This document shows positions 8,326 to 17,102 of a DNA stretch of 64,000 nucleotides, piece after piece. The position numbers were made by a program, and so were the translations under genes. The notes beneath the pieces were generated by a model, which had not been told where the DNA came from, searched no databases, and saw only the letters and a program-made list of their open reading frames with translations. The DNA is from CAZHBA01 sp964530225. Lineage in GTDB: Bacteria; Pseudomonadota; Alphaproteobacteria; UBA6615. Location: the NCBI GenBank assembly GCA_964530225.1, contig CAZHBA010000104.1, positions 32,096 through 96,095 on the forward strand. Direction: 5' to 3'. Positions within the stretch are counted from its first letter, which is position 1. The number at the start of each line of letters is the position of its first letter.

Positions 8326-9018
8326 ATGGCTGATTTGCCGGTTCTACGCATCGCTCCATCGATTCTGGCCGCCGATTTTGCGAAGCTCGGCGAAGAAATT
8401 CGCGCTGTCGAGGCGGCCGGCGCGGACTGGATTCATATCGATGTGATGGACGGCCACTTCGTACCTAATCTCACCATTGGGCCAGCGGTAGTAAAGGCGC
8501 TAAGGCCGCACACCAGTCTGCCGTTCGACGTTCATCTGATGATCGCACCCGCCGATCCGCTGATCGAAGCGTTTGCCGACGCTGGCGCCGACACCATCTC
8601 GGTGCATCCCGAATCCGGACCTCACCTGCACCGCACCCTGCAAACCATCCGCAGCCTCGGCAAACGTGCCGGCGTGGTGCTGAATCCGGCAACGCCAGTC
8701 GACGAGATCGACCATGTTATGGATATGATCGACCTTATTCTGATGATGACCGTCAACCCCGGCTTCGGCGGCCAGAAGTTTCTCACCAGCCAGTTGGATA
8801 AGATCAAGACCTTACGCCAGAGCATCGATAAGCACGTTACCGGCGGCGGCGCTTCGATCGATCTGGAAGTGGATGGTGGGATCGACACCAACACCATACC
8901 GCTGGCGGCAGGTGCCGGCGCAGATGTATTCGTCGCCGGCACGGCAACCTTTCGCGGCGGACCCAGCGCCTACGCCGATAATATAAGCGCCCTGCGCAGT
9001 GCCGCCGAGGTCAATTAA
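8326..9018 (+). CDS. rpe: Ribulose-phosphate 3-epimerase
   Basis: Rpe interconverts ribulose 5-phosphate and xylulose 5-phosphate in the pentose phosphate pathway. The 230-residue TIM barrel shows the N-terminal IAPSILAADFAKLGEE, the metal and catalytic block HIDVMDGHFVPNLTIGP, HLMI, the phosphate-loop region VNPGFGGQKF, and the C-terminal DGGI and AGTATFRG segments. Its TAA stop overlaps the ATG of the heparinase-like gene (TAATG), so the two are translationally coupled. Confidence 0.97.
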   Translation: MADLPVLRIAPSILAADFAKLGEEIRAVEAAGADWIHIDVMDGHFVPNLTIGPAVVKALRPHTSLPFDVHLMIAPADPLIEAFADAGADTISVHPESGPHLHRTLQTIRSLGKRAGVVLNPATPVDEIDHVMDMIDLILMMTVNPGFGGQKFLTSQLDKIKTLRQSIDKHVTGGGASIDLEVDGGIDTNTIPLAAGAGADVFVAGTATFRGGPSAYADNISALRSAAEVN

Positions 9019-10679
9019 TGAGCGCGGCCCTGCTATACGACTGGCACTACAATGTCAGCAAGCTGCTCTACGCGACCCCAGTTTACCGTTACACCCTGTT
9101 AAGCCGGGTACCGCGCGATTTGATCCTGGTGCCGCCCGATGCCTGGCCGGGTAGTGCCGATGCTGGCGCAGCAATCGTCAGCGGCGAATTCAGTTTCTTC
9201 GGCGAAACCGTACGCGGCGACCTGCGGGCTTGGCGGCCGGGCGGCATGAGCGATGCCTGGTTGGCCGAACTACATGGCTTCGACTGGCTGCGCGATCTTC
9301 GCACACTTGGCGGTGACGGCGCCCGGCGGCAGGCGCGCGAGTTGGTTGGCGATTGGCTGGTTCGACAATCGAACTGGCATGAGATCGCCTGGCGCCCCGA
9401 TGTGCTGGGCAACCGCTTGTTTGCCTGGCTCGGCCAGCACGATTTCTTTTGCGCCTCCGCCGATGATGATTACCGCCGGGATTATCTGGCGAGCCTGACG
9501 CGTCAAGCCAAACACCTATCGCGGGTGCTGCCGCGCGGCGCTCACGGCGCCAGACTCATCCTCGCCACAAAGGGCTTGATCACCGCCGGTTTGTCGCTGC
9601 CCGGACACAATAACTGGATCAGCCAAGGGCTAAAATTGCTGGAACGCGCCTGCGCTCAGCAGATTCTCGCCGATGGCGGTCACATTTCGCGCAGCCCAGC
9701 GGTGCAAACCCAAGTTCTACGTCATCTGGTTGATATCCGCAGCGCATTACTCGCCACGCAAAAGGAAGTGCCCGCTTTTTTAATGGTGGCGATCGACCGC
9801 GCCGTACCGTTTTTACGCATGCTCCGCCACAACGATGGCGGACTTGCCTTGTTCAACGGCAGCAACGAGGGACGCGGCCGGTTGATCGATATGCTACTGG
9901 CGCAGGCCGACTCCCGTGGCCGCCCACTTACCTCGGCGCCCCATTCGGGGTTTGAACGTATCGTCGCCAACCGCACCATCATTTTAATGGATACCGGCGG
10001 GCCGGCAGCTGGAGCGGCGGACACCGACACCCACGCCGGCACTCTGTCGATGGAAATTTCAATCGGGCGCGAACGGATAATCGTCAACTGCGGCACCCGT
10101 TCCGGTGCACGTGAGCCCTGGTCACAAGTTCAACGGTCGACCGCCGCCCACTCGACGATGATTGTCGACGATACCAATTCGTCCGCTTTACTGGCAGCCG
10201 GCAAGATTGGCCGGCGGCCCGGCGATGTTGCAGTCGACCGCAACGACGAGAACGGCAACGTCTGGATAACCACGAGCCACGACGGCTACGGCCCCTTGTA
10301 CGGCATCACCCATCAGAGACGGCTCTATGTGGATACCAGCGGCAACGATATTCGTGGCGAAGATTCGATGGTGCAGGAAAGCGAGGGCAAACACCCGTCG
10401 CGCGGCTATGCCCTGCGGTTCCATCTGCCCCCCAGCGTGCAAGCTTCGCTGGTGCAAAACGGCAGCGCGGTACTATTGCGGCCGCCGAGCGGCGTGGGCT
10501 GGCAGCTGAGGGCCGATGGCGGCACTGTTTCACTCGCTGAAAGCGTCTATTTAGGCGGCAATGACGAGATCAGACGCAGCGAACAGGTCGTCGTTTCGGG
10601 CATCTTCGACCCGCCGGATGCTAACGGCACCATCGCCTGCGTTAAATGGGCGCTAAAAAAGGTGCCCAAGAAGGGTTAG
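9018..10679 (+). CDS. Heparinase II/III family protein
   Basis: This 553-residue protein belongs to the heparinase II/III-like family found next to rsmB, rpe and purH in many alphaproteobacteria. An N-terminal helical (alpha/alpha toroid-like) region up to about residue 300 is followed by a C-terminal beta-sandwich with the family segments SGFERIVANRTIILMDTGGP, HAGTLSMEISIGRERIIVNCG, AHSTMIVDDTNSS and a region rich in GYGPLYGITHQRRLYV. The protein family includes polysaccharide lyases, but the substrate of this chromosomal group is not known to me. No signal peptide is evident. It is the last gene before the glycan island; its usual downstream neighbour purH is displaced to 57 kb. Confidence 0.85.
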   Translation: MSAALLYDWHYNVSKLLYATPVYRYTLLSRVPRDLILVPPDAWPGSADAGAAIVSGEFSFFGETVRGDLRAWRPGGMSDAWLAELHGFDWLRDLRTLGGDGARRQARELVGDWLVRQSNWHEIAWRPDVLGNRLFAWLGQHDFFCASADDDYRRDYLASLTRQAKHLSRVLPRGAHGARLILATKGLITAGLSLPGHNNWISQGLKLLERACAQQILADGGHISRSPAVQTQVLRHLVDIRSALLATQKEVPAFLMVAIDRAVPFLRMLRHNDGGLALFNGSNEGRGRLIDMLLAQADSRGRPLTSAPHSGFERIVANRTIILMDTGGPAAGAADTDTHAGTLSMEISIGRERIIVNCGTRSGAREPWSQVQRSTAAHSTMIVDDTNSSALLAAGKIGRRPGDVAVDRNDENGNVWITTSHDGYGPLYGITHQRRLYVDTSGNDIRGEDSMVQESEGKHPSRGYALRFHLPPSVQASLVQNGSAVLLRPPSGVGWQLRADGGTVSLAESVYLGGNDEIRRSEQVVVSGIFDPPDANGTIACVKWALKKVPKKG

Positions 10680-10778
10680 GGTGGTTTTCCCCCATTCGTT
10701 ACCAGTCCTTAACTATAACCGGCTACGACACTCCCCAATCGCACACATCAAGATCGGGGAATAAAACGCGTGCTGGGA

Positions 10779-12050
10779 TTACAGCTGCCAGCGCCGTAAG
10801 CCATCGGGCAGTGTCAGGCCACGCCACATGCCCTTGATGTCAGCGACGACCCCGTCGACCACCGCCAACCGAACCAGGTCGGCGGCATCGAATTTTCTGT
10901 ATACATCATGTTGGACGGCACCGATTACCGCATCGTAGCCTTCGGCCCCGTCGAGCCCTGGCAGTAGCTCTAGGTCGTACAGGGACTTTGCTTCCGCAGC
11001 GTCGGCGTGGGGATCGTGAACGTCAACCCGGTGGCCCCGGTCACGCAGAGCACCAATGATATCGATAACCTTGGTGTTGCGCAGGTCGGGCACGTTTTCC
11101 TTAAAGGTTAAGCCGAGCACCAAAACGCGGCCGTTTTCCCGGCCCATTGCGGTATCTATATTGGCGGCAGCAAATGCGCCAACACCGTCATTGATGCGCC
11201 GACCAGCGAGAATGATCTCAGGATCATGTCCGGCCTGCTTGGCAGCATAGGCCAAATAGTAGGGATCAACCCCGATACAGTGGCCGCCAACAAGGCCGGG
11301 CCGGAAGGATAGGAAATTCCACTTGGTGCTAGCGGCATCGAGAACGTTCTGTACGTCAATACCTAGCCGGCCGAGGATCATCGCGACTTCGTTGACGAAG
11401 GCGATGTTTATATCACGCTGGGCGTTTTCTATAACTTTTGCCGCTTCGGCGGTGCGAATATCGCGGGCCTGATGGATGTCACCACCATTGATCGCGCCAT
11501 AGATGCCCGCCAGTCGTTCGGCGACTTCCGGCGTCTGTCCGGCCACGACTTTCGTAATTTGCTCGACGGTATGTTCGCGGTCGCCGGGATTGATGCGCTC
11601 TGGCGAGTAGCCGAGAAAGAAGTCTTTGCCGCAGGTCAACCCTGACGCGGCCTCCAATGCCGGGCCGCAGATACCTTCCGTGACACCCGGATAGACCGTG
11701 GATTCATATACGACGATGGCGCCTGGTTTAAGCACCCGGCCCACCGCATCAGTCGCTGCGAGAACCGCGGACAGATCGGGCCGGTTATCTGCTCCAACCG
11801 GCGTAGGAACGGTGATTATTAAGACGCCGCTGCCATCGATTTCGGCCGGGTCGTCGGTAAAACCAAGCGCGCTGGACGCCAAGGCATCAGACGATATTTC
11901 TGCCGTTCGATCGTACCCACCCTTTAGTTCGGTAATTCGTTCGCCGCTTATATCAAACCCAAGCACAGCGCTATGCTTCGCCAAGGCTATCGCCACCGGC
12001 AAACCGACATATCCAAGACCGACAACTACGATTGGCCCCTTGTCGTTCAT
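10779..12050 (-). CDS. tviB: UDP-N-acetylglucosamine/galactosamine 6-dehydrogenase, TviB/WbpA type
   Basis: A UDP-sugar 6-dehydrogenase of about 423 residues. It has the N-terminal Rossmann motif VVGLGYVGLP, the block YESTVYPGVTE, GYSPERINPGD, and the catalytic cysteine in GGHCIGVDPYYL (about residue 258). These are the features of the TviB/WbpA group, which makes UDP-GlcNAcA or UDP-GalNAcA for surface polysaccharides, rather than of plain UDP-glucose dehydrogenase. The ATG at 12050 has GAGG 5 nt upstream and is preferred over the adjacent ATG at 12053. It is the first gene of the island and is divergent from the cysD/cysNC locus. The uronic acid may be amidated by the AsnB protein at 48.7 kb. 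Confidence 0.88.
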   Translation of the reverse strand: MNDKGPIVVVGLGYVGLPVAIALAKHSAVLGFDISGERITELKGGYDRTAEISSDALASSALGFTDDPAEIDGSGVLIITVPTPVGADNRPDLSAVLAATDAVGRVLKPGAIVVYESTVYPGVTEGICGPALEAASGLTCGKDFFLGYSPERINPGDREHTVEQITKVVAGQTPEVAERLAGIYGAINGGDIHQARDIRTAEAAKVIENAQRDINIAFVNEVAMILGRLGIDVQNVLDAASTKWNFLSFRPGLVGGHCIGVDPYYLAYAAKQAGHDPEIILAGRRINDGVGAFAAANIDTAMGRENGRVLVLGLTFKENVPDLRNTKVIDIIGALRDRGHRVDVHDPHADAAEAKSLYDLELLPGLDGAEGYDAVIGAVQHDVYRKFDAADLVRLAVVDGVVADIKGMWRGLTLPDGLRRWQL

Positions 12051-12115
12051 CATTACCTCAACTCGTTTTCAGTACGGCTCTTAACCGAGGAAGGGTTGCA
12101 AGAAAACCACATATG

Positions 12116-12127
12116 CGCGTATACGCG
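12116..12127. promoter_or_regulatory. 12-bp perfect palindrome in the tviB-cysD intergenic region
   Basis: CGCGTATACGCG is a perfect 12-bp palindrome roughly 65 bp upstream of tviB, in the divergent promoter region. It could be an operator, but alternating purine/pyrimidine palindromes also arise by chance in GC-rich DNA. Confidence 0.2.
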
Positions 12128-12237
12128 ATAAAATTTGGTGCCGCCATCGACGAGTCGCACGTAAACAGATATTTCACCTGTGGCAGGGCACATAGCGATC
12201 TTTGTAATTGTCAACTAATGCAAGACGACCGGACCCT

Positions 12238-12414
12238 ATGAACCGTCTCGATCGACTGGAAGCCCTCAGTGTCAACATACCGTGCAAAGCCTATAAACAG
12301 GCCCGGCCATTGGCCATGCTATGGTCGAACGGCATGGACTCCAATCTTCCGCCGATGACGCGTGCGGCTACAAGTAAGAACGCCGGGCTGCGCTCTTCGG
12401 GTTATAGGTCATGA
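12238..12414 (+). pseudogene. cysD remnant (sulfate adenylyltransferase small subunit), internally deleted
   Basis: The frame starts MNRLDRLEALSVNI and continues KAYKQARPLAMLWSNGMDSN, which closely follows the CysD N-terminus (pattern LxxLEAESIxIxREA...LAMLWSIGKDSxV). In place of the PP-loop SIGKDS it reads SNGMDS, so the key lysine is lost, and after about 40 residues the match stops. The last residues (SSGYRS) may be what is left of the CysD C-terminal REGYF-like end. Only 58 of about 300 codons remain. The stop still overlaps the cysNC start as ATGA, as in an intact cysD-cysN pair. It cannot make an active adenylyltransferase subunit. Confidence 0.65.
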
Positions 12415-14207
12415 ACAAAGCCACTAAACCAGCCGCTTCCGCATCAGATCAGCCGGCGGCGACAGAGCAGTTGCGCGTCGTCATCGTCGGTCATGGCAAG
12501 TCGACCCTGGTTGGGCGCTTGCTCCACGACACCAACATGCTACCCAAAGGTAAGCTCGAAGCTATCGAGGAGATTGAGTTTCGCCACGCCGAGCGCGAAT
12601 ACGTTTTAATCGACGCGCCGAGCCACCGTGAAATTATCCGTAATATGGTGACCGGCACTTCCAGCGCCGATGCAGTGCTGCTGCTAATCGATGCCAACCA
12701 GGGGACGCGTGGCCAATTGTCCCGCCATGGCTATCTGCTGCAGTTGCTCGGATTCCACCAGGTCGCAGTCATGGTCAACAAGATGGACCTAATCGGTTAT
12801 AGCGAAGCGCGTTTCCGGGAAATTGAGCGCGAATACAGCAGTCACCTCGAAGGCATCGGCGTTACGCCGACCTGCGTTATCCCAATTTCAGCGCGCAACG
12901 GCGACAATGTCGCAACGGCTTCGAAAAATTTAGGCTGGCAGAATGGGTCCACGGTCCTCGATGCGCTGGCCGAGTTTACCCCGCCGGAGAGCCACGAAGA
13001 TGCACCGCTACGCTTGCCGCTTCAGGCCGTCGACAAATCCGACGACCGCTGGGTTTTTGTCGGCCGCATCAAAAGCGGTCGGCTCAGCGTCGGTGACGAA
13101 CTGTTGTTTTCACCCAATAACCTCACCGCTAAAGTCGCTAGTATCGAAGTTCGGAGCACCAAAGAACCCGTCGCCCAGGCAAATGCTGGCTTATCGGTTG
13201 GCTTCACTCTGGACGAACAAATATTCGTCGAGCGCGGTGAGATCGCTAGCCATGTCGAGAATCCGCCCATTGAAACCGATGTATTTCACGTGCGGTTATA
13301 TTGGCTGTCTGAGCACGCACTGGCAGCCGGCGATACGGTTACCCTCAAGATCGGTCCCACGTCGGTGCGTGCGACGATCGATCAGATCGAACAAGTCATC
13401 AACGTCGATGCGCTAACCGACCGGACGGCCGACAAGGTGGTGCGTGACGAGATTGCCGACGTTGTCGTACGCACCGCGCACCTTGTCGCTATCGACCCCC
13501 ATCAAACCTTACTGCGCACCAGCTGTGTCGTGTTCACCGACAAGCACAAAACCTTGGGTGGCGGCGTTGTCTCGATGGGCCATTACCCAGACCAGCGGAA
13601 ACTGGTCACGGTGCGCGCAACCAATGTCGTCGCCGAGGCCCATCGGGTAACGACGCCACAACGTATCGATCGTAATCGTCACGAGCCTGGCGTTTTGTGG
13701 TTCACCGGGCTGTCCGGGTCTGGCAAATCAACCTTGGCGATGACGCTGGAACAACGCCTGTTCGACCAAGGTTATCAGGTCTACGTACTCGACGGCGACA
13801 ATGTGCGCGGCGGCCTCAACGCCAACCTTGGGTTTTCACCTGAAGACCGGGCCGAGAACATTCGCCGGGTCAGTGAGGTGGCGGCCCTGTTGACCGACGC
13901 CGGCGTCATCGTCATTACCGCCTTTATCTCGCCCTACCTCGCCGACCGCGAACGCGCGCGCGCTGTCGCAGGTGATAATTTCCACGAAATTTATATTGAG
14001 GCCGACCTGGAAACTTGTGAGGCGCGCGACCCCAAGGGTCTGTATAAACGCGCGCGCAACGGTGAAATCGGCGAATTCACAGGTATTTCTGCTCCCTACG
14101 AGACGCCCAGTCATCCCAACCTAGTGATCAACACGGCAATAAACGATATCAATACCTGTATCAATCAGCTGGAGGCCTATATCACTAAAAATTTCCAGCG
14201 GGGTTAA
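12411..14207 (+). CDS. cysC: CysN-CysC fusion with a damaged GTPase domain and an intact adenylyl-sulfate kinase domain
   Basis: The protein has 598 residues. The C-terminal domain (about 425-598) is an APS kinase: P-loop GLSGSGKST at 433-441, DGDNVRGGLNANLGF, ISPYLADRERAR, and DPKGLYKRARNGEI-EFTG. It makes PAPS from APS. The N-terminal domain is CysN/EF-Tu-like, with NKMD at 123-126 and beta-barrel domains to about 410, but the nucleotide-binding parts are damaged. The G1 loop reads VGHGKST (27-32), lacking three residues of GHVDHGKST. The switch I region is absent, since only about 27 residues separate LLHDT from DAPSH (68-72), and DxPGH is DAPSH. The GTP-driven sulfurylase activity is therefore probably lost while kinase activity may remain. 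PAPS could feed the sulfotransferase at 33.8 kb. Confidence 0.8.
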   Translation: MNKATKPAASASDQPAATEQLRVVIVGHGKSTLVGRLLHDTNMLPKGKLEAIEEIEFRHAEREYVLIDAPSHREIIRNMVTGTSSADAVLLLIDANQGTRGQLSRHGYLLQLLGFHQVAVMVNKMDLIGYSEARFREIEREYSSHLEGIGVTPTCVIPISARNGDNVATASKNLGWQNGSTVLDALAEFTPPESHEDAPLRLPLQAVDKSDDRWVFVGRIKSGRLSVGDELLFSPNNLTAKVASIEVRSTKEPVAQANAGLSVGFTLDEQIFVERGEIASHVENPPIETDVFHVRLYWLSEHALAAGDTVTLKIGPTSVRATIDQIEQVINVDALTDRTADKVVRDEIADVVVRTAHLVAIDPHQTLLRTSCVVFTDKHKTLGGGVVSMGHYPDQRKLVTVRATNVVAEAHRVTTPQRIDRNRHEPGVLWFTGLSGSGKSTLAMTLEQRLFDQGYQVYVLDGDNVRGGLNANLGFSPEDRAENIRRVSEVAALLTDAGVIVITAFISPYLADRERARAVAGDNFHEIYIEADLETCEARDPKGLYKRARNGEIGEFTGISAPYETPSHPNLVINTAINDINTCINQLEAYITKNFQRG

Positions 14208-14210
14208 TCA

Positions 14211-15065
14211 TTGCCGGTTCTAGAAACCTTACGCCGTCTGCGCCACGGTCCGCTTTCGCGCTTCGATCGCATCTGGGTTTCGCTTGGCCGTCTGGCGCGG
14301 TTCGTAATTGCCGCCCTGCCGCGCTCGACAGTGAAACAGCGTATCGGTCCATTCGGACCCTTCCGGCTGGATGCGTACTTCGCCTTTAGTAATTTCTCCG
14401 CCTGGGGCCAGGGCCACAACAACGGCTTCCTGGCAACGGTCGAGGCTTGCCGCGGTAAAAATTGCATATTCGATATCGGCGGCCATATCGGGCTGGTCAC
14501 CTTGCCGATGAGCCGAGTCGTTTCGCCGGCCGGCCGTGTCTTTAGCTTCGAACCTGGTAAAGCCAACCTCGAATTCCTGCGGTTTCACCTGGCACGCAAC
14601 AACGCCACCAATGTCGAGGTCGTAGACACGCTGGTGGGGGATAGCGACGGCTGGATGGACTTCTTCGAACAAAGCGGCGCCGCCGGACAGAACTCAGTGG
14701 TGTTGAAGAAGAACCAAGAAGCCTATCAACGTGTCCGTCGGCGTCAGGTTACGCTAGACCGATTCTGTGCGGACAGCGAATTGCGGCCTGAAGTTATCAA
14801 GGTTGATGTCGAGGGAGCCGAACTAGCGGTTCTGCGCGGCGCACGCGAAACCCTCCGACGCAACCGCCCAACCCTTTTCCTCAGCGTCCATCCAACCGAA
14901 CTTCGCTTGCTAGGCGAATCCGTCGACAGCCTGATGCACGAAATCGAAGATTTGGGGTATGTCTGTCTTGAGATTGGCGGGGAACCAGTCGCCGCATTTC
15001 GCCTGGCAGAGTATTTAATGTTACCGAAGGAACAAGCCAGTGGGCCTGCTAAACAGCGCGATTGA
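14211..15065 (+). CDS. FkbM family methyltransferase (first of a tandem pair)
   Basis: A SAM-dependent methyltransferase of the FkbM type, 284 residues. The SAM motif FDIGGHIGLVTLPMS sits near residue 85, followed by GRVFSFEPGKANLEFL, and the family C-terminal signature is EVIKVDVEGAELAVLRGA. FkbM-type enzymes O-methylate sugars in surface glycans. The start is a TTG 4 nt after the cysNC stop, which is consistent with translational coupling. The C-terminal end overlaps the next FkbM gene by 26 bp. The sugar acceptor is not known. Confidence 0.85.
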   Translation: MPVLETLRRLRHGPLSRFDRIWVSLGRLARFVIAALPRSTVKQRIGPFGPFRLDAYFAFSNFSAWGQGHNNGFLATVEACRGKNCIFDIGGHIGLVTLPMSRVVSPAGRVFSFEPGKANLEFLRFHLARNNATNVEVVDTLVGDSDGWMDFFEQSGAAGQNSVVLKKNQEAYQRVRRRQVTLDRFCADSELRPEVIKVDVEGAELAVLRGARETLRRNRPTLFLSVHPTELRLLGESVDSLMHEIEDLGYVCLEIGGEPVAAFRLAEYLMLPKEQASGPAKQRD

Positions 15066-15990
15066 AACCCTGCGGGACCGGGGAGTAGCAGCCCTTTCCA
15101 AGGCTTGCTGGGGCGTGGCCCGCACTGCCGTCCTTAAGCTACTTGGCCGGCGCTTCGCGTTGTGCCGTGTCTATGACTACAAACTCTGGGTCGACCTGGA
15201 GGACAGAGGTATTTCGCGTACTCTAATGTTGTTCGGCGAACGCGAACTGGAACACAAGATTATGCTCGAGCGTGTCGTGCAACCTGGTATGAGAATTTTC
15301 GATATCGGCGCTAATATCGGCTACTACGCCGTCATGGAAAGCCAACTTACCGGCCCGTCGGGCCAAGTTGTAGCGATCGAACCGTCGCCTGAGAACGTCG
15401 CGCTGTTGCGGCGCAACCTGGAGCAAAACGCGGTCGACAATGTGGTCGTGCGCGAGGGTGCGGTGTCCAACAGCACCGGCGACCGTGAGCTCCATCTGTC
15501 CGCCCAAAGCAATCTCAACACCTTCCACGACGTGGGTAGCGGTGCCGTGCATTTGGCGGGAAAGACGGTCTCCGTTCAACTGAAAACAGTTCCTGCCCTG
15601 GCCGAAGAATTTGGCCAGCCGGACATTCTGCGTATGGATGTGGAGGGGCACGAAGTGGAGGTTATCGGCGGCCTGCTAGAGGCGGCGGAATCCGGAAAGA
15701 CGCGGCCGATGATCATTTTCGAGACGCATTTGTCGCGCTATACAGACGATCACAGCTTCGAGCCCGTACTGCAGCGTCTGTTCGCGGCCGGGTACCGAGT
15801 CAGCCTCGCGGCTTCCTCATGGAAGCGGGGAACGACGCTGGTGCAGAGCTTCGGCTATCGCGGTGGGGAAACCGTGCGCAGCGACGGGGTGACGCGCACC
15901 TTGTTCGAGGATATCGCACCTGGTGATGCTGTGGACTTAATCTGCCACCGTGGCGGCCTGCGTACCGTGTTGCTGGTGCCAACTCCTTAG
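15040..15990 (+). CDS. FkbM family methyltransferase (second of a tandem pair)
   Basis: This 316-residue protein shows the SAM-binding FDIGANIGYYAVMES and VVAIEPSPENVALLRRNL segments and the FkbM block DILRMDVEGHEVEVIGG. The GTG start at 15040 has a GAAGG about 10 nt upstream, inside the end of the preceding gene. It is distantly related to the upstream FkbM protein but is not a recent duplicate. It ends 15 bp before the convergent glycosyltransferase gene. Methylation of a sugar hydroxyl in the island's glycan is the likely role. Confidence 0.85.
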   Translation: MGLLNSAIETLRDRGVAALSKACWGVARTAVLKLLGRRFALCRVYDYKLWVDLEDRGISRTLMLFGERELEHKIMLERVVQPGMRIFDIGANIGYYAVMESQLTGPSGQVVAIEPSPENVALLRRNLEQNAVDNVVVREGAVSNSTGDRELHLSAQSNLNTFHDVGSGAVHLAGKTVSVQLKTVPALAEEFGQPDILRMDVEGHEVEVIGGLLEAAESGKTRPMIIFETHLSRYTDDHSFEPVLQRLFAAGYRVSLAASSWKRGTTLVQSFGYRGGETVRSDGVTRTLFEDIAPGDAVDLICHRGGLRTVLLVPTP

Positions 15991-16004
15991 AAGCGGTCAT
16001 CCTG

Positions 16005-17102
16005 TTAGTGCGCCACCTCTTCGCAGATGGCAAGCCATGCACGCGCGATCTTCTGGGGTTCCAGTGCCTCGACTTGGCGGCGGGCCTGTGTACCGAATTT
16101 GCAGGCCAGCTCTTCGTCTGCCGCCAACTCCGACATAGCCTCAGCCAATGCCTGCGGATCCTCCGGTGGAACGGCGCGCGTTCCGGTACCGCCACGCACA
16201 GGGTCCAGCGCGCCGGTTATGGTGCCTGCCGTGGCAACCGTCGGACAGCCATGCCCCATCGCCTCTAAAAGGGCGTTGGGCATGCCCTCAAAGCGCGACG
16301 GCAGCACAAACATCCGACAACGTTGATAGTAGAAGGCCGGGTCCACAAAACCTTCCAAACGCACCCGGTTGGCTAAACCTAGGCTATCCACCCGCCGTGT
16401 CAGAGCTTCACGTTCCGGCCCCTCGCCTAGGATCACGAGGCGCCAATCCTTGTGTCGCGGGGCGAACAGGGCAAACGCATCCAACAGTACATCGAATCCC
16501 TTCTGGCGATTCAGCCTCCCAACCGCCAGCACGAAGGGATTTTCAGCATCGGGTGCCCAGGGATCCAAGTGCGGCGGCAGCAAATTTGGAATATGTCGAA
16601 GCTTCGCTACCGGCACATAACTCTGCATGGCAACGACCGCGCCGGTAGAGTTGGCGGTCACGAGCGCGGCTTTGCGGTAGAGCATCCGGCGCAGCACGTC
16701 CCATATACGCCCAAGTGATTGCCGGGCCGGATCGTTGCGTTCGGAAATTATCACCGGCACGCCCAATCCGATGCAAGCGAGAATGGTGAGAATGTTCGTG
16801 GTGCCGACGAAAGCGATCACAATATCCGGCTGGGTGCGACGCACCATGGAACGCAGGCCCGCGATCCGCCGGGCATTGCCCAACAGAGCACTTAACGCAT
16901 GGCGCGACGCCCCCCCCAGGCGGGCGGACAGACGTTCCACCCGCGGATCCAAAACAACGGCGTCCGGCCCATTATCGGCATAGGTAACCACACTGACCTG
17001 CTGGTCGAGATCGCAAAGCTCCGTTGCCAACAACGACAAAACACGCTGCGCACCGCCACCACCCAGACTCTCAATGACGAATGTCAGATGCAAGTTCGCC
17101 AT
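16005..17102 (-). CDS. Glycosyltransferase family 4 protein
   Basis: A GT-B enzyme of 365 residues. The N-terminal domain begins FVIESLGGGGAQRVLSLLA, the gly-rich acceptor loop typical of GT4 (PglJ/WbtD-like) enzymes. The C-terminal domain has the nucleotide-sugar motif FVLPSRFEGMPNALLEAMGHGCP with the E-x7-E pair, and VGRLNRQKGFDVLLDAF. It would transfer a sugar from a UDP donor to a lipid-linked glycan at the cytosolic face of the membrane. It overlaps the upstream GT4 gene by 32 bp. This is the last gene of the long leftward set that starts with pseB. Donor and acceptor cannot be told from sequence. Confidence 0.88.
   Translation of the reverse strand: MANLHLTFVIESLGGGGAQRVLSLLATELCDLDQQVSVVTYADNGPDAVVLDPRVERLSARLGGASRHALSALLGNARRIAGLRSMVRRTQPDIVIAFVGTTNILTILACIGLGVPVIISERNDPARQSLGRIWDVLRRMLYRKAALVTANSTGAVVAMQSYVPVAKLRHIPNLLPPHLDPWAPDAENPFVLAVGRLNRQKGFDVLLDAFALFAPRHKDWRLVILGEGPEREALTRRVDSLGLANRVRLEGFVDPAFYYQRCRMFVLPSRFEGMPNALLEAMGHGCPTVATAGTITGALDPVRGGTGTRAVPPEDPQALAEAMSELAADEELACKFGTQARRQVEALEPQKIARAWLAICEEVAH

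Noticed and set aside
10733..10759. Hairpin-like dyad (CCCC...GGGG) between the heparinase gene and tviB as a terminator
   Set aside because: The stem has a mismatch, the loop is long, and no T-run follows on either strand.
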